64,000 bases of DNA from Balaenoptera acutorostrata (GCF_949987535.1 NC_080078.1:48634207-48698206); one strand, 5' to 3'. Positions 34,271 through 46,849 are shown, counted from the stretch's first letter. Notes: generated by a model not told the origin, from the letters alone. Numbers and translations: made by a program.

Positions 34271-34560
34271 AATGCTCTATTTTTTAAATAAAAATATGCT
34301 CCTTATAAAACAGCATTATGTTTTAAGAAAAACGGAAAGTATTCTTCTCTCATCCCTCCATCCTTTTCTCAAAAAGAGATCATTCATGTCCTTTCATCTT
34401 TCTTTTGCATATTTGAACATGCATATGATTTCTGATCACAAATATACTAAACATACTATTCTCACAACTTGCTTCTTCACTGTATGTATCTTGACCATCT
34501 TTTCACATCTGTATATATTGATCTAACTCTCCTTTTGTAATATTCATATAACACTCCCTG
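34271..34560 (-). repeat. Probable L1M LINE relic
   Basis: 'tattctcacaacttgcttcttcactgtatgtatcttgaccatcttttcacatctgtatatattgatctaac' resembles an antisense old-LINE 3' region. Confidence 0.45.
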
Positions 34561-35634
34561 GCATCCCTGGAACACATACCTGGTTCCATGCCCCATGTAA
34601 CTTAAACATATGCTCATATTTCAATCTCCATGTTTTTAACTTTGGGTTCTAGGATGTTTCCTCAACCTTACTTCTAAATCATTAATTCAACTTTCAGCCC
34701 TTCCTTTGAATATTTTTTATTTTAGCAATTTTTTTGATTCTGAGAACTCTGCAGATCGCTTCTTTCAGAATAGCCTGATTTATTTTTTCAGCTGCTTTAT
34801 CCCCTTAAATCTCTCTAAGGATACAAATTACATTTAAGTTCTACCTACTTCTTGCATCATTCTCATTTTCCAGGAGTCAATTCTTCTCTCAGTTCATCTT
34901 CTATTGATATTGTTGGTGTTCTGGTAATCACTGGTATTCCAAATTTGTGAATGGTGTTCCAGAGCTATCTAAATAACCTGGGTTTCTCCTATAGATCTGT
35001 AGGTCTGTCCCTCTCTGAAGGAATCTTCCCTGAATGAGAGAGCTGATTTCAGGATGAATGTGAGTGGGCAGAGCATATCAAGAGGCTTTAATTTAGAATG
35101 TGTTGTCATAAAGCAGGTTGTGGTCTGGAACCTCCAAGACAGTAAACAATAGGAAGACTTTACTTTCGGGGTGGAGTGTTTTATTGTATTTCATACATGT
35201 GGAACCATTTTCCCTTTCTTCCCCTTTGTGTTCTGCTTTGCTACTCTCTCCAACCCCAGCACACACAACCAGAAGCCTTCTCCAGATTCATCATGTGCAG
35301 AACAGAAGCCATGACTCTATCCTAGAGACAAATAACCCTGGCTGACAACCATTCTGTACAAATGAAGAAGAAAAGAGTCCAGCTGGTACAGGCAGTTTTT
35401 AAATTAATTACTCTGATGATTACCCCACAGACCACTTCAATCCTTTGAAACTGTTAACAACACAAATGGAGTTTCTTGAGGTCCACCAAAGAAAAACTTC
35501 TCAATTTCAGTTGTGGTTTTTCTCTGCTTTTGTTTCTCTGCCCCTCTCATTCCATCTACTTTCTATCTTCAGGGAATTCCCCAAAATCTGCTCTATCAAT
35601 GTAACCGTTTCTTGCTGCCCAATGCTGTTATAGG

Positions 35635-35666
<32 letters not shown>

Positions 35667-36180
35667 GACATTTTTAGTCATTTCAAGCAAATATGGAGAA
35701 GGTTGGGAGAACTGATCATCTGCCATCTTCTAACAAAAGTCTCCTCAAACTTTCAACATGTATTTCCATCTATATTTCTTCATAAGTAAAGTAAAAATAT
35801 CCACTTCTAGTTCTATGAATAGAAATATTTTGCACAGCAAACTATGCACAGTATTCTTTTACTTTCCTCCCTCCACTCATAACCTGCTAGAGCACAGGTT
35901 TTATTATTATTAAATCATCTAAAATCTTATTTCCTAGTTGTCATTTTTTCATAGCTTCCATTTTATTAGGAATATTTTCTCTAGTTATATAATACCCCAA
36001 ATGTACATCAAAGTATATTATTAACAATTCTTTAGACTTAACCATAAGTTTCACTGACTGTTTCGGTTTGTTGCTTGATTTTTTTCATCTATGCTTAATG
36101 TATACCTTTCTTTTTTCCATCCAGAATTCTCTGATTCATTTCACTTTGCTTAAGTACTTCCAAATAATATATTCATTTAT
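34561..36180. other. Unassigned intronic sequence
   Basis: No gene recognised. A 24-base A-run lies at 35643-35666. Pyrimidine-rich 35200-35280 and 35500-35600 may be old repeat sequence I cannot name. Confidence 0.4.
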
Positions 36181-36184
36181 CCGT

Positions 36185-36700
36185 AAGTGCTGTAGTTCAG
36201 AATCCCTTGGAAAGAATATATATCTGTCTTCATACTTAAAAACAGTTTTGCTGCATACAGAACCTTAGGGTCATAGTACTTTTACCTTAGAATCCTATAG
36301 GAATTTTTCTTCTGTTCCTTAGTATCCAGTGCTGCATAAGAAAAATCAGATGCCAATCTGATACTTCTTTTGCTTTAGGGTGAACCTGTTTACTCTTTCT
36401 GGAAACTTGATTTTCTTTTGATCCTTGGAATTCAAAGCTTCACCAATATTTGATTTTACCAGAAATTTGATTTCAGTATATCTTATTTGATGGCATTCTT
36501 CAGCTCAGGAAAATTTTACTCTACCATTTCATTGTCTACTGCTTCTGCAGTATGTATTTTTCACTTCTGGAATTCCTATTTCACAGATAGTGATCTCTTG
36601 GATCTATTTTATAGGTCTCAAACTTTTCTCCCGTAACATTCAACTCTTTTTGCTCTATTCCCTGAGAGAAATCTCAATCTGTCAATATCATTACCTCCCT
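36185..36700 (-). repeat. L1M/HAL1-type LINE relic, part 1
   Basis: Antisense landmarks: 'aaaatcagatgccaatctgatacttcttttgctttagggtgaacctgtttactctttctggaa', 'tcagctcaggaaaattttactctaccatttcattgtct..gcttctgcagtatg'. These match the antisense ORF1/5' region of old L1-like elements. It resumes at 37750 after another old L1 piece. Confidence 0.65.
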
Positions 36701-37100
36701 TTTTAAAAAATTTATTGTGAAATATTTTAGACATACGAAGGCATGTATGATATTATTTAATAAACAGCTATGTATCCACCCCCCAGCTTAAGAAAAAAGT
36801 GTTATCTAGATAACAGAAATATCTTTCTTTTCCTCCCAGAGATAACCTAAGTTTGGTGTCTATCATTACCATGGATTTCCTTATATATTTTATATATGTG
36901 TATATCCATAAAGCTATACATAGTATTGCTTTGCATTTTTAAGTTTCATATATCATACTTTATATATTCTTCTGCACCTTTACATGGATATACCACAGTT
37001 TATTTATACACTCTCCATTTATTAGGGCTTAAGATTGCTTCCAGTTTTTCACTTTTACAAACAATACTGTTATGAACATCCTTATTGCACTTATGTGTGA
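36701..37100 (-). repeat. L1M LINE relic, 3' part
   Basis: 'gtatccaccccccagcttaagaa', 'ataccacagtttatttatacactctccatttattagggcttaagattgcttccagtttttcac' and 'acaatactgttatgaacatcc' are antisense L1M 3' landmarks. It appears interrupted at about 37105 and to continue at 37365-37640. Confidence 0.75.
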
Positions 37101-37104
37101 GTTT

Positions 37105-37335
37105 CTTTAAGGGAGTGTTTTTCAAACTACAGCTTACAACCTATCAATAAAATCATGTTAGTAGGTCAAGGTCACAGGAAGCTTTAAAAAAAGAGTGGTG
37201 AGGAGTAAAGGGAAAAGGGAAGAAAATGAACAAAGTAGTAAGGCACAGAGATAGATCAAAGTGTACTGTACACAGTAAATTTTGTTTCCTGAAATTTTGA
37301 TTTATGTCATGGTCAAAACAGATCAATAAACAATG
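37105..37335 (+). repeat. Non-autonomous DNA-transposon relic ('gggtcgcgac' type)
   Basis: 'gtgtttttcaaactacagcttacaacctatcaataaaatcatgttagtaggtcaaggtcac', then 'tgtactgtacacagtaaattttgtttcctgaaattttg'. Same family as 4970-5172, here inside an L1M relic. Subfamily uncertain. Confidence 0.5.
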
Positions 37336-37364
37336 CTAAGGTATATAAGGTATATTCATACATA

Positions 37365-37640
37365 TATATGTAGAATTCCTGGGTCACTGGAGAAATGTGC
37401 ATTTAAACTTACTAGATATTGCTAAATTACTCTCAAAAACTAGTTTATACTTCTGCAAGCTAAGAGTTCTTGTTACTACACAAGCTCACCAACACAATAT
37501 AGTCAGAGTTTTAAATTTTTACCAATCTGATATCTGTCTGAAAACATATTTCAAAACACTTGTTTCTGAATGATTTTGCTAGTTACTTCCAGGATGGTAT
37601 CTGTATTCTTTTAGTATTTGAAGGCTGAATTCTCGACTTA
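37365..37640 (-). repeat. L1M LINE relic, continuation
   Basis: 'tagaattcctgggtcactggagaaatgtgc..tagatattgctaaattactctc' and 'tacttctgcaagctaagagttcttgttactacacaagctcaccaacacaat' are antisense L1M, continuing the 36701-37100 piece. Confidence 0.7.
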
Positions 37641-37749
37641 TGGCATCTACTGTTGGAGTTTAGAAGTCTGCTACTGGTCTAATTTTATACCTTTGCAGAT
37701 AATCTGACTATTTCTGGTTACTTTTATTTTCTCTTTGTCCTTAACATTA

Positions 37750-38280
37750 TCCAGTTATTTTTCTTCTTCTGGATTCACTGTGTTTTTTCAGCCTAATGAT
37801 TCACATTTTTTAATTTTGGAAAATTCTCATTCCTTCTTTGGATATGGACTGTCAGTCTCCTCATTCTCCTTTTCTGAACTCCAACTTCCCATATATTAGA
37901 CATGTTTATTCTTCTGACTCTAAATACGTCTTTCATGTTTCCATATCTGTTTTTTCAAATCTGTCTTCAAGTTAATTCCCTCTTCAGCTGGGTTTAATCC
38001 ATTTAAGCCGTTCAATGTTTTTCCATTTCAATTATTGTATTTTTAATTTCTAAAAGTTCTATTCTTTTTCAAATCTTCCTGGTACTTCTTGACAGCATTT
38101 TGTCTCTTGCTCATGTTTTTTAATCCTCCATTTTATTTCTTTAAACATTTATATATATATTCCATACTCTTACCTAGTAATTTCAATATCACAGAAGTCT
38201 AATTTTGCTGTTTTTCCTGCTTACTCTTGCTCATGATTGCTGATTTTCTCCAAAGTATTTCATTCATGCTTTACCAACAG
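37750..38280 (-). repeat. L1M/HAL1-type LINE relic, part 2
   Basis: 'ttttggaaaattctcattccttctttggatatgg', 'gactctaaatacgtctttcatgtttccatatctg', 'caattattgtatttttaatttctaaaagttctattctttttcaaatcttcctgg' and 'cttacctagtaatttcaatatcacagaagtc' continue part 1. Confidence 0.7.
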
Positions 38281-40296
38281 TCATACTAAAAGGCTTATCT
38301 TGAAGGTGCATCCCCCTAATGAGTATTAACTTTTGTTTCTATTAGGTGCTTTGTAGCACTATCAACATTTGACTACTTTTAAATAATTTTCTCTGCCTGC
38401 AGTTTCCTGAACTAGACAGATAGTATATATTAGAATCTCACACCCACATGAAGACAGGCTTATGGCCACAAATCTTTAAGGGAGACTTTTTAGTTTCACA
38501 CCCAAATGCCATGAGAAGAAAATGTCTCTGATGTTCTCTGCTGGAAGTTAAATTTCATTTTCTGGACTCTCTTTCATTAAAGACTTATCTTGAAGAGCCT
38601 CGGCCTCATGCAGAGGCCTCAATTCCAACTCCTCATCTAGTGGAGGCCCAAAGATCTCTCCTCTCAAAAGCATGTGACCTTTAAATATAAGTATCTAGGT
38701 CAGCAAGTATTCTGATTACAGCTTTGGAGTCAGCTTAGCACTCTGGATTCTAGTACTCTCTATATTTTTTGGCCTCTAAGGGCCAAAATCAAATTTTTAA
38801 TGGTCAAGAACTGTTTTTCACTGTTCCTTTCTCTAGAAACTAAAAATTTTCAGTTTCTTTTCTTTTTTTTCACATTAACTGATTTCTGGGCTATTTGCTC
38901 TGCTTATTTTAGTATGAGTCCTCTGTTCAGCACTGCTAATTTTCCTCAAATATCCAATATTTCATCATTGTCTTCATCTTTTTAAATAAAGATCTAGATT
39001 GTTCAGTACTGACGGCTGCTTCAGGTCACTGCTTTACCTTCCTCAAGAGTCTCCCCCACTCCCATAATAAAAGGCTGTGGGACTTTGTGGGCGGGTTTTG
39101 CCGTTAGAGTGGTAAAAGGGAGAAACTAGCATATTTTTCATATAGATTCACTGATCCTAGAGTCTTCTAACTACCCTGATATTGTCCGCAGTAATTTTCC
39201 CTATGTTGAGTTACAAGCTGTTCAGTAGTAGTGGTTTCTAATAATCTAATCTTGTCAGTCTTATATCTTCCAGAAAGTCCCCAAATGTTCTGATCCACTG
39301 ACTGCACTCTTTCCTGTTTTCCAGAGCTGTTACGGATTTTTTTTTTCTTATTCTTATTTTCTTTTGTCATTGCAATTTGGACTTGGCCTGCTATCATATA
39401 CTTGCATTAATTTTTAGGTATTCCAGAAGTCATATCACAGAAATTATATCCTCAAAACAAAGGATTTCTCCCCCCAAAATAGCAAGAACAGAAAACTGAG
39501 GGGCACATCTTAGAGGAGCCTCAAATAATTACCATCATGCGTACACACGTCTCGGTTTACAGTTTCTTCCCCGACCCCCTCTATTTTAGTAGTACTGTTG
39601 TATCTTATCAACAAGCAAAAAAAAAAAAAAACCACAAAAACAAACAAACAAAATCACCCTCTCCAATTCCTACTTCTGGTTGATCTTCTACTTAAAGCAT
39701 AAGTAAAGAAATTTGAAAGTAGAAATTAGGATTTTTTTTCTTTTATCATGAACAATTTACTTTATGTTTTAAGTATATTCTTTATTATAAAAGTAATTAG
39801 CCAAGTTACAGAAAATTTTCAGTCTACAGAGTTTTACAGATGATGTGAATTAAACATGCTTGAATGAACAAATATAGTGATAAATCAAGAAACTTAGACT
39901 AAGAACTATGCCAATTCTACCGACCACTATTTTTCTTCCTCAGTCAAGCCTAAACAGAAATAAAACAAAGTAAAAGTAAAAAGAACAAAGTATATTTTTT
40001 CTGGTTAAATTTATTACACAAAGAGAATGCTTTATACTTCTCTCTGCTACTGGGTGGCAAATTCCACATAGAAAATACACTCCAGGACAGCATGCCAACT
40101 CTTTAATTTGCTCTCCCCATAACTGCCCTACTAAAAGGTTCGCTACCACCCACCCCTCCCCTCCTTTCTTTCTGAAATCACTTAAGTAAAAAAGCCTTGT
40201 GCCACAATTACCATCTGGATACTTCAAGAATATATTCATGTCACTCTACAAGTCAAATGATTACTGTTTTAATGGTCATACTTATTAATAAAATGA
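38281..40296. other. Unassigned intronic sequence
   Basis: No gene recognised. Short A-run at 39616-39631. Open frames 38800-38985, 39167-39397 and 39940-40239 carry no family signature. Confidence 0.4.
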
Positions 40297-40304
40297 AAGT
40301 GGCA
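40297..40304 (+). repeat. Probable left target-site duplication of an older L1
   Basis: aagtggca here and at 40938-40945; the match extends to 9 of 10 bases (gaaagtggca versus ggaagtggca). Confidence 0.65.
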
Positions 40305-40937
40305 GCAACCTAAATGTCCATCAAAAGAGGAATGGATAAAGAAGATGTGCTGTACCATAAACAGAGGAATGGATGAAAGAAGACATGCTGTACCATCAAC
40401 AGAGGAATGGATAAAGAAGATGCAGTATATATATGCAATGGAATATTACTCAGCCAGAATGAAAAGAATGAAATAATGACATTTGTAGCAACATGGATAG
40501 ACCTAGAGATTATCATACTAAGTGAAGTAAGTCAGACAAAGACAAATATCACATAATATCACTCATATGTGGAATCTAATTTCTAAAAATGATACAAATG
40601 AACTTATTTACAAAACAGAAACAGACTTACAGATATCAAAAACAAACTTATGGTTACCAAAGGGGAAACATGGTGGGGAGGGATAAATCAAGAGCTTGGG
40701 ATGAACACACACACACACACTACTATATACAACAGATAACCAACAAAGACCTACTGCATAGCACAAGGATCTCTACTCAATATTCTGTGTTAACCTATAT
40801 GAGAAAAGAATCTAAAAAAGAACGAATATATGTATATGTATAACTGAATCACTTTGCTGTACACCTAAAACTAACACAACATTGTAAATCAACTATACTC
40901 CAATAAAATAAAAATTAAAATTAAAAAATAAAAAAGG
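40305..40937 (+). mobile_element. 5'-truncated older LINE-1 (3' end)
   Basis: End of ORF2 ('gcaatggaatattactcagccagaatgaaaag..gaaataatgacatttgtagcaacatggatagacctagag') then a 3' UTR with 'gtggggagggataaatcaagagcttgggatgaac', a CA run, 'ctactgcatagcaca', and a tail 'aataaaataaaaattaaaattaaaaaataaaaaa'. The UTR differs from the L1 at 6132-11865, so it is another, older artiodactyl/cetacean subfamily. It contains an internal triplication (40318-40430). Confidence 0.88.
40318..40430 (+). repeat. Three tandem copies of a 37-38 bp unit inside an L1
   Basis: Copies start at 40318, 40355 and 40393. Each reads cca-tcaa-agaggaatgga followed by taaagaagatg or a close variant, and copies 1 and 2 end in 'atgctgta' or 'gtgctgta'. 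Ordinary L1s have this segment once. Confidence 0.9.
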
Positions 40938-40945
40938 AAGTGGCA

Positions 40946-42305
40946 CATTCAAGCTCTAATCTCAGTATTTAGAATGAAATTGAAGGCAATTATCAATATT
41001 GCTTATACCCAAACCTATTAGGTATTTTAAGAACAAAACACTGGCTATACAGGTTTTCAAATTTATATCCTATTAATCTTTCAACATGAGGTTTTACATT
41101 AAATAAAATAAACATCTATAAACTATTGGTGTTCTTTGCTTCATTTATATGCAGGTCTGAACGCTGTGAATATAATGAACTGAAGAAGCTAAAGAAGCAA
41201 GTTATTTAAAGGAATACTATGTTCAATGCTTTTGTAAATTAAATGATAACCCCAAATTATCTTTTTTATAAATCCTAATTTTACTCAGGATTACTTTAAA
41301 ATAGGGTTTAATAAAATAAAAGCCAAGAAAACCTTAAGATATTTCCAAGATTTAAAACAAGATGTGTCTTTGATAATATTATTCTTTTCAGCAGCCCAAC
41401 AAAGATTACTGATTAACACTTTGATATGCTGACACTACAGTAGCTGACTGACTTCTAAAATGAGGGCTCTTATTCAACTTTACTGATCAGCATTTTATGT
41501 TGCTTAGTTCACTAATTTCACAACTTTCCAAGACACCAACTGATTTCAAATATAATCAAGCACTCCTGAAATCTTTCCACAGAATGAACTGATACATACC
41601 TCAGGATCTCTAGGGTAGAGACCATTAATGTGAAATTCTTTGCCTTTTATCTTGAGAATCATTTAGTTTCAATATAAAAAACTTTTTAAATGTCGAGCAA
41701 TTAAATTACTTAATATTCCACCCCCACCAAGCTTTTAGTAGAAATGATGCTCTAAAAGAGTAATACTTTTATTGTGTGGCTTCACAAACTCCCTGGTAAA
41801 AATCCATAGATACCTTAGCACTCCAGTCTGAGCAGCAAGTTCATAGACCACACGTTGCTAAAAGTTGCAAAATGTAGTTTATGTGGTCCACGCACTAACT
41901 TGAAGAAAAAAATGGTGACTGGTAAAAAAATATCTTAAAAAGCAGATTTTTTTTAAAAACTTTCAATAATTCGTTAAGCACAAATTTAGAACACAGGTTG
42001 AATTACAAAGAAATGTAAATAAATTTTTAAGTGGTGTAAAGTTGTATTCATTACACATCTACTTGAGGGGACAAAGCCTTCTTCACAATGTTTGACAATT
42101 ACTGACAATTCTATTATCCACAAGAACTTTATTTTTTCTACTATTTGCTTATGTTTTAAATTAAAAACTAACATCATGGTATTATGAATTGTAATCCATA
42201 AAAATTATACAATGCACAGCACAAAATACATCTTTCCAAACTTAAATATAATTAATAGTAAGCACATAACACATAAGCAATACTTTTGGAAAACAAAAGC
42301 ATGCA
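40946..42305. other. Unassigned intronic sequence
   Basis: AT-rich, unique-looking DNA without gene or firm repeat. Confidence 0.4.
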
Positions 42306-42309
42306 TTAA

Positions 42310-42545
42310 CAGAGGGTAAGTGAAAAGGATGTAAAACCAGAAGGCCTCTGTTCCAAACCCAGACTCTGCCACTCAACAGCAGTGTGACCTTGGGCAAGCC
42401 AACAACTCAGTACCTCAGCTTCCTCATTTGTAAAGTGAGATAATAAATGTACTCCACGGAGCTGCTGTGATGCTTATGTAAGTTAACATTTGTAAGGCAC
42501 TTAGAACTAGGTCTAGCACATATTAAGCACTTTATAGGTATCTTA
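42310..42545 (+). repeat. MIR SINE relic
   Basis: Forward MIR in order: 'ctgttccaaacccagactctgccactcaacagcagtgtgaccttgggcaagcc', 'acctcagcttcctcatttgtaaagtgagataataa', 'gcacttagaactaggtctagcacatattaagcactt'. It is one of the better preserved MIRs here. Confidence 0.92.
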
Positions 42546-43730
42546 AAAAACAAACAGAACCTTTTCTAATTCCAAGGGAATGTTTATTTCCCTTATCATT
42601 AACCTCTAATTATCCTTACTTCTATGGTCACTAACTTTCACTCCTCATCTCCACACACAGATAAACACAGGTGGTTTACACAGATTAGCAACATCACTGA
42701 TTTAAATTCAGAAATGAAATTCAGAAATTCCTTTGAGCTGGGTAAAGCTCAACCAAGCTATCAATCAAGAAACTATGTATCTCTTATTAAAATTATCAAA
42801 TAAATTAAATATGTAAATGCCCAGCATGATGAAATGTGGTATCAGTTACAGGACTCCATAAAAGGAACTTTTATTAATTACTGAATAGGACTTAGCAAAA
42901 TATTTTTGTAACTCTTACAACTCACTTTTTTAAACTTACATTTAAGAAGAGAGATGCAACAGAAGAAGAAAAAAAGACAGAAACAAACAAAGCAACTGAT
43001 CCTACTCAGCAACTAAAATATTTACTAAAACAAAATTTTACTGTAGAATTTTTATAGAAACCTTAAAATGGATTAAACTCCCATCATCACTTCTATTTTG
43101 GCTAAATTAGTGATGCCAAAATTAATACATTCTACAAACTTGCAATCATGTTTCCATGGGTCATCATAATCTGTTCACATTTTGGAGTGTATTGAAATAA
43201 CAATACAAAAAAGGCTCTTATTAAATTGCAGGCTATGTTAGAATATAACCAGCTACTCATGGGTAATACTCTTTAAAATGAAGATTAGACTTTAATCATT
43301 AAAAAATATATTTTAGGCCTCATGTGAAATGCTTAACTTTTTCAAGCTCTATGCACCTAAGCCATGACAAGGATCTCAAAAAGGAAAAAAGATCATTTCA
43401 GTTTTCAGAAGTTTTTTTTTTTTACAAAATCATAAAGTTAACTTAAAATGAATCATTGGATTAGTAAATCAATAGCTAATTATTGCAAGTTATCAATGTT
43501 AAGTAACCAACATGTATTTAGTAAGTAGATACCCGAGAGCCCACCCACACTTGTGCTAAATGAACAGATTCCTCGTTAATGAAAAGCTGAAGCCTAAAGT
43601 GAAAGGCAAAGTTACATTACTAAGGCATTGAAGATGACAGTGAACCTCTTCCTCCAAAACTGATTTTCTGTGAGATACAACAGAAAATCTCTACTCAGAA
43701 AAAGAAATTTTTATACTTATGAGGAGCAAC
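42546..43730. other. Unassigned intronic sequence
   Basis: No gene or firm repeat seen. Confidence 0.4.
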
Positions 43731-43734
43731 CACA

Positions 43735-43848
43735 GGAAAACACCCTGAGGTACTGTTAATAGGGTAGGTTCCTAGGCCCTAATCCATACCTATTGAATCA
43801 GAATCTGTATTCTGAACCTGAATCTGAAGCTGATTCTGAATACATTTC
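43735..43848 (-). repeat. Possible MER5-type MITE fragment
   Basis: 'taggttcctaggccctaatccatacctattgaatcagaatctgtattctgaa' matches the MER5 core. Short repeats of the 'ctgaa' motif follow (43806-43840). Confidence 0.45.
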
Positions 43849-44555
43849 ATAAACATTAAATATGTTAAGCAAAATTTTACTGAGAACCCAACAGATTCCA
43901 GTCATTGTGCCAGGAACTGGAGACTATTAAAATATTAGTGTCAGTAAATCTCAGCTGAAAAGACAAGACTATTAAATATTAAACATCATATAGAATTCAA
44001 AATGGCAGAAACCATGTCTTGTTCTTTATTGGCTGTCTGAATGATGCATTTCAAAAATGGGTTTGTGATTATCCATTTTTTGTTTATCTGCACTACTTTA
44101 CCCTTCTATTTTCCTGAATAATGAATTTAAGAGATGATAGGAAAGAAATTAAAAGTCTAAATAAGCTTTCACTATATTATGCCCATGAAAAAATACAAAT
44201 TACTTTTGAGATCAACGACAGAGTAACCAAAACTTCAGAGGAAAAAATTTTCCATAACTCAGTAGTCATGCCCCAGTGTGAAATATCAATAAGTACTTGA
44301 AAACAACTCAATAAATAGCCATCTGTCATATAATGAAACTTCTATAGAGTAACTACAATATCATGTTTAGTAACTTCCTTATAAAAATTTTACATTACAG
44401 ATTAATAATTATCCTCACTATATAAATGGAAGAGTGGAGAATAAAATGTTTGCACAAGTACATGTACTAAAAGTTAGGTCTGTTAACCTTCAAGACGTTA
44501 TCATGTACCAGGTAGACTACTTTCCTTCAAAATAAGTGCCCCTAAAAGATGAAAT
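43849..44555. other. Unassigned intronic sequence
   Basis: No gene or firm repeat seen. Confidence 0.4.
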
Positions 44556-44559
44556 TACT

Positions 44560-45135
44560 ATCTTATTAAGGCATAAATAAATCTCAATGAAGTCAAGAAC
44601 AAGGCAAGAATGCCTGTTATGAACACTATTATTTAACACCGTACTAGCGACATTAGCCAAAGCAAAAGAAAAAAAAAAATAAGAGGTACGAATATTAAGA
44701 AGCTATAAGATCATTTGCAGAAGACCTTATTGTCTACCTAGAAAATCCAAGAGTATCTCTTACTCTTAGACTGTGACTAATAACAAAATTCCAGATCAGT
44801 ATTCAAAAATGAACTTTCCTATAACTCATGAATAACCAATTATAAAATTAAATGAGAATGAAGAGCCCATTCATAATTTTAAAATCTATTAAATAAATAT
44901 CTAGCAATAAGCCTAACCAAAGTTGATAAGACTGAGATAAAGAAAATTATGAAATATCAAATGACCAAGTAAAATTGTGTGTAAAATACATACATACACA
45001 ATCACTAAAAATACGCAATAGATGAAACCAAAAACTCTGCAACACATATAACTAAAGGTAATTTCCTAAACGTGCAATGAACTCTTAGGAGGTTAATTTT
45101 TAAAACCTTTTTTTTAAATGAGCAAATGATGTGAG
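44560..45135 (+). repeat. L1M LINE relic, ORF2 RT region
   Basis: 'aggcaagaatgcctgttatgaacactattatttaacaccgtactagcgacattagccaaagc' and 'atcatttgcagaagaccttattgtctacctagaaaatccaagag' are L1 ORF2 sequence around the FADD box, much decayed. Confidence 0.8.
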
Positions 45136-45137
45136 GA

Positions 45138-45206
45138 AATAATTCATTAAATGAGCATGCAATTCACTTAGTACGGTGCTTGGCCCACAGTAAGTGCTTA
45201 AACAGA
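45138..45206 (+). repeat. MIR SINE 3' fragment
   Basis: 'attcattaaatgagcatgcaattcacttagtacggtgcttggcccacagtaagtgctta' is the MIR 3' end, embedded in L1M sequence. Confidence 0.75.
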
Positions 45207-46030
45207 AAAACAAATGGCTAATAAACATATTAAAATAGGTTCAACCTTATTCATGATTTCAAAAAATAGCAAAGCAATCAGAGAGGCAAAAATAAAATAC
45301 AGCTGATAAAATCCAGAGGTGGTGCTGGGAAATAATGTATTTGCATAAACTAAAACTGGGAATAAAATGATGGTTCAACATTTAAAAGTGGAAACTGAAA
45401 CATCTGTCAACTGAAAACTTTGAATCTTTTGACCTAGCAATTCCATGGCTAGAAATTATTCTTATGATATAAACATATACAAGAATACAAAGATAAATAT
45501 ACAAAGACATTCTATAAAATATTAGCTATACTAGCAAAAAAGAAATTGATAGAATCAAAATGCCCATCAATAAGACAGTGATTAAATAAAATCACAATAC
45601 GTCCACACAAGGACAGACTACAAAGACTTTAAAAATAAATGAAGTAAAACACTAGAATTTCTTATGGAAGAATTTCCACAATAGATTATGAGGTGGAAAA
45701 AAGATACAGAAAAATAAACAGTATTAGAACATGATCCTATGTGTATTTTAAAAAAAAAAGGATAAGGGAATTCTAAATACACATTTATATAAATACAAAA
45801 ATTTTCTACAGCATACATGAATTATTAATGGTAGTAACAGATTTCGGAAGTAAGCCAGAGATAAAGGCTTATTTTTCATTTTATGCTCTTCTGTACTGTT
45901 TGACTCTCCATGTTCATGTATCACGTTTATTAATTTTTTGGAAAGCTATATTCTTGGATAAGAACATTCAATACTGTAAAGATATCAACCTTTTCGAAAC
46001 TTACAGGATTTTTTAAAATAAAATTTGAAT
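45207..46030 (+). repeat. L1M LINE relic, ORF2 end and 3' UTR
   Basis: 'caaatggctaataaacatattaaaataggttcaaccttattc', 'ggtggtgctgggaaataatg', 'tgacctagcaattccatggctagaaattattc' and 'aaatgcccatcaataagacagtgattaaataaa' are an old L1 ORF2 3' end in order. Confidence 0.8.
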
Positions 46031-46129
46031 AGAACTCTGATTATTCTATAAATAGAACAAAATCTAAAATCAGTTTGAAAGAGTACATCAAAATAACCAT
46101 GAAAATTTTGAAAAAGAAGTGAGAGTAGC

Positions 46130-46545
46130 TTTTTTCACAAACAAAATATCAAAATATATAAATAAACTATAGTAATTATAAGAGTGTAATACTGACAGAA
46201 GAATTGGCAAACAGATCACAATGAAATAGAATAAAGAGTCCAGAAACAGATTCGTGCATACATGGAAATTTCAGTATATGACTAAGAAAACATCAATGGG
46301 CATAACTAGATATCCACTGGGGAAAAAACCCTCTAAGTCTACCTCCTACCACACAAAAGAAATTCCACTCAGATAACAAACGTAAAGTAAAATTAAGCCA
46401 ACTTTTTGAAGAGACTTAAAAAGTCTTTACTTTTATAGATATTAGAATGAGCAGTCTTAATTTAATAAAACCTCAAATGCAAGAGACATTAAATAGAACA
46501 CTAGCCAATGTGACCAAAAATTTTTAATTTTGCTAATAACAAGAT
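46130..46545 (+). repeat. L1M LINE relic, ORF2 fragment
   Basis: 'gaattggcaaacagatcacaatgaaatagaataaagagtccagaaacagattcgtgcatacatgg' and 'aaaagaaattccactcagataacaaacgtaaagtaaaattaa' match the middle of L1 ORF2. Confidence 0.75.
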
Positions 46546-46557
46546 AGCATAAATGAC

Positions 46558-46815
46558 AATAGCAATAATTATTATAAAAGCTAAGCACTTCGAGATCACT
46601 TACTAAGGATTAGGTACTATTCTATGCTGTTTATAAATCACTAATTTTTTTAATCCTCACAATAATTTCTTGAGGTACACCATCACAAACCTTATTTTAC
46701 CAATGAAGAAACTGAAGTACAGAGATTAAGCAACCTTCCACAAGAAATGGCATAGCCAGTATTCAGCCTGGCTGTCTGGTTCAAGTCTGTATTCTTAACT
46801 ACCATACTCTTCAAC
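46558..46815 (-). repeat. MIR SINE relic
   Basis: Reverse MIR: 'tttaatcctcacaataatttcttgagg', 'accaatgaagaaactgaagtacagagattaagcaacctt', 'ttcaagtctgtattcttaactacca'. Confidence 0.88.
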
Positions 46816-46849
46816 AACAGGCTTTTAAAAAATACTGCAACATTTACAA

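Noticed and set aside
33904..34291. Open frames of 122, 84 and 64 codons, the longest outside the L1
   Set aside because: They lie almost wholly in the CHR SINE and its T-rich tail, on both strands at once, and have no independent protein features.
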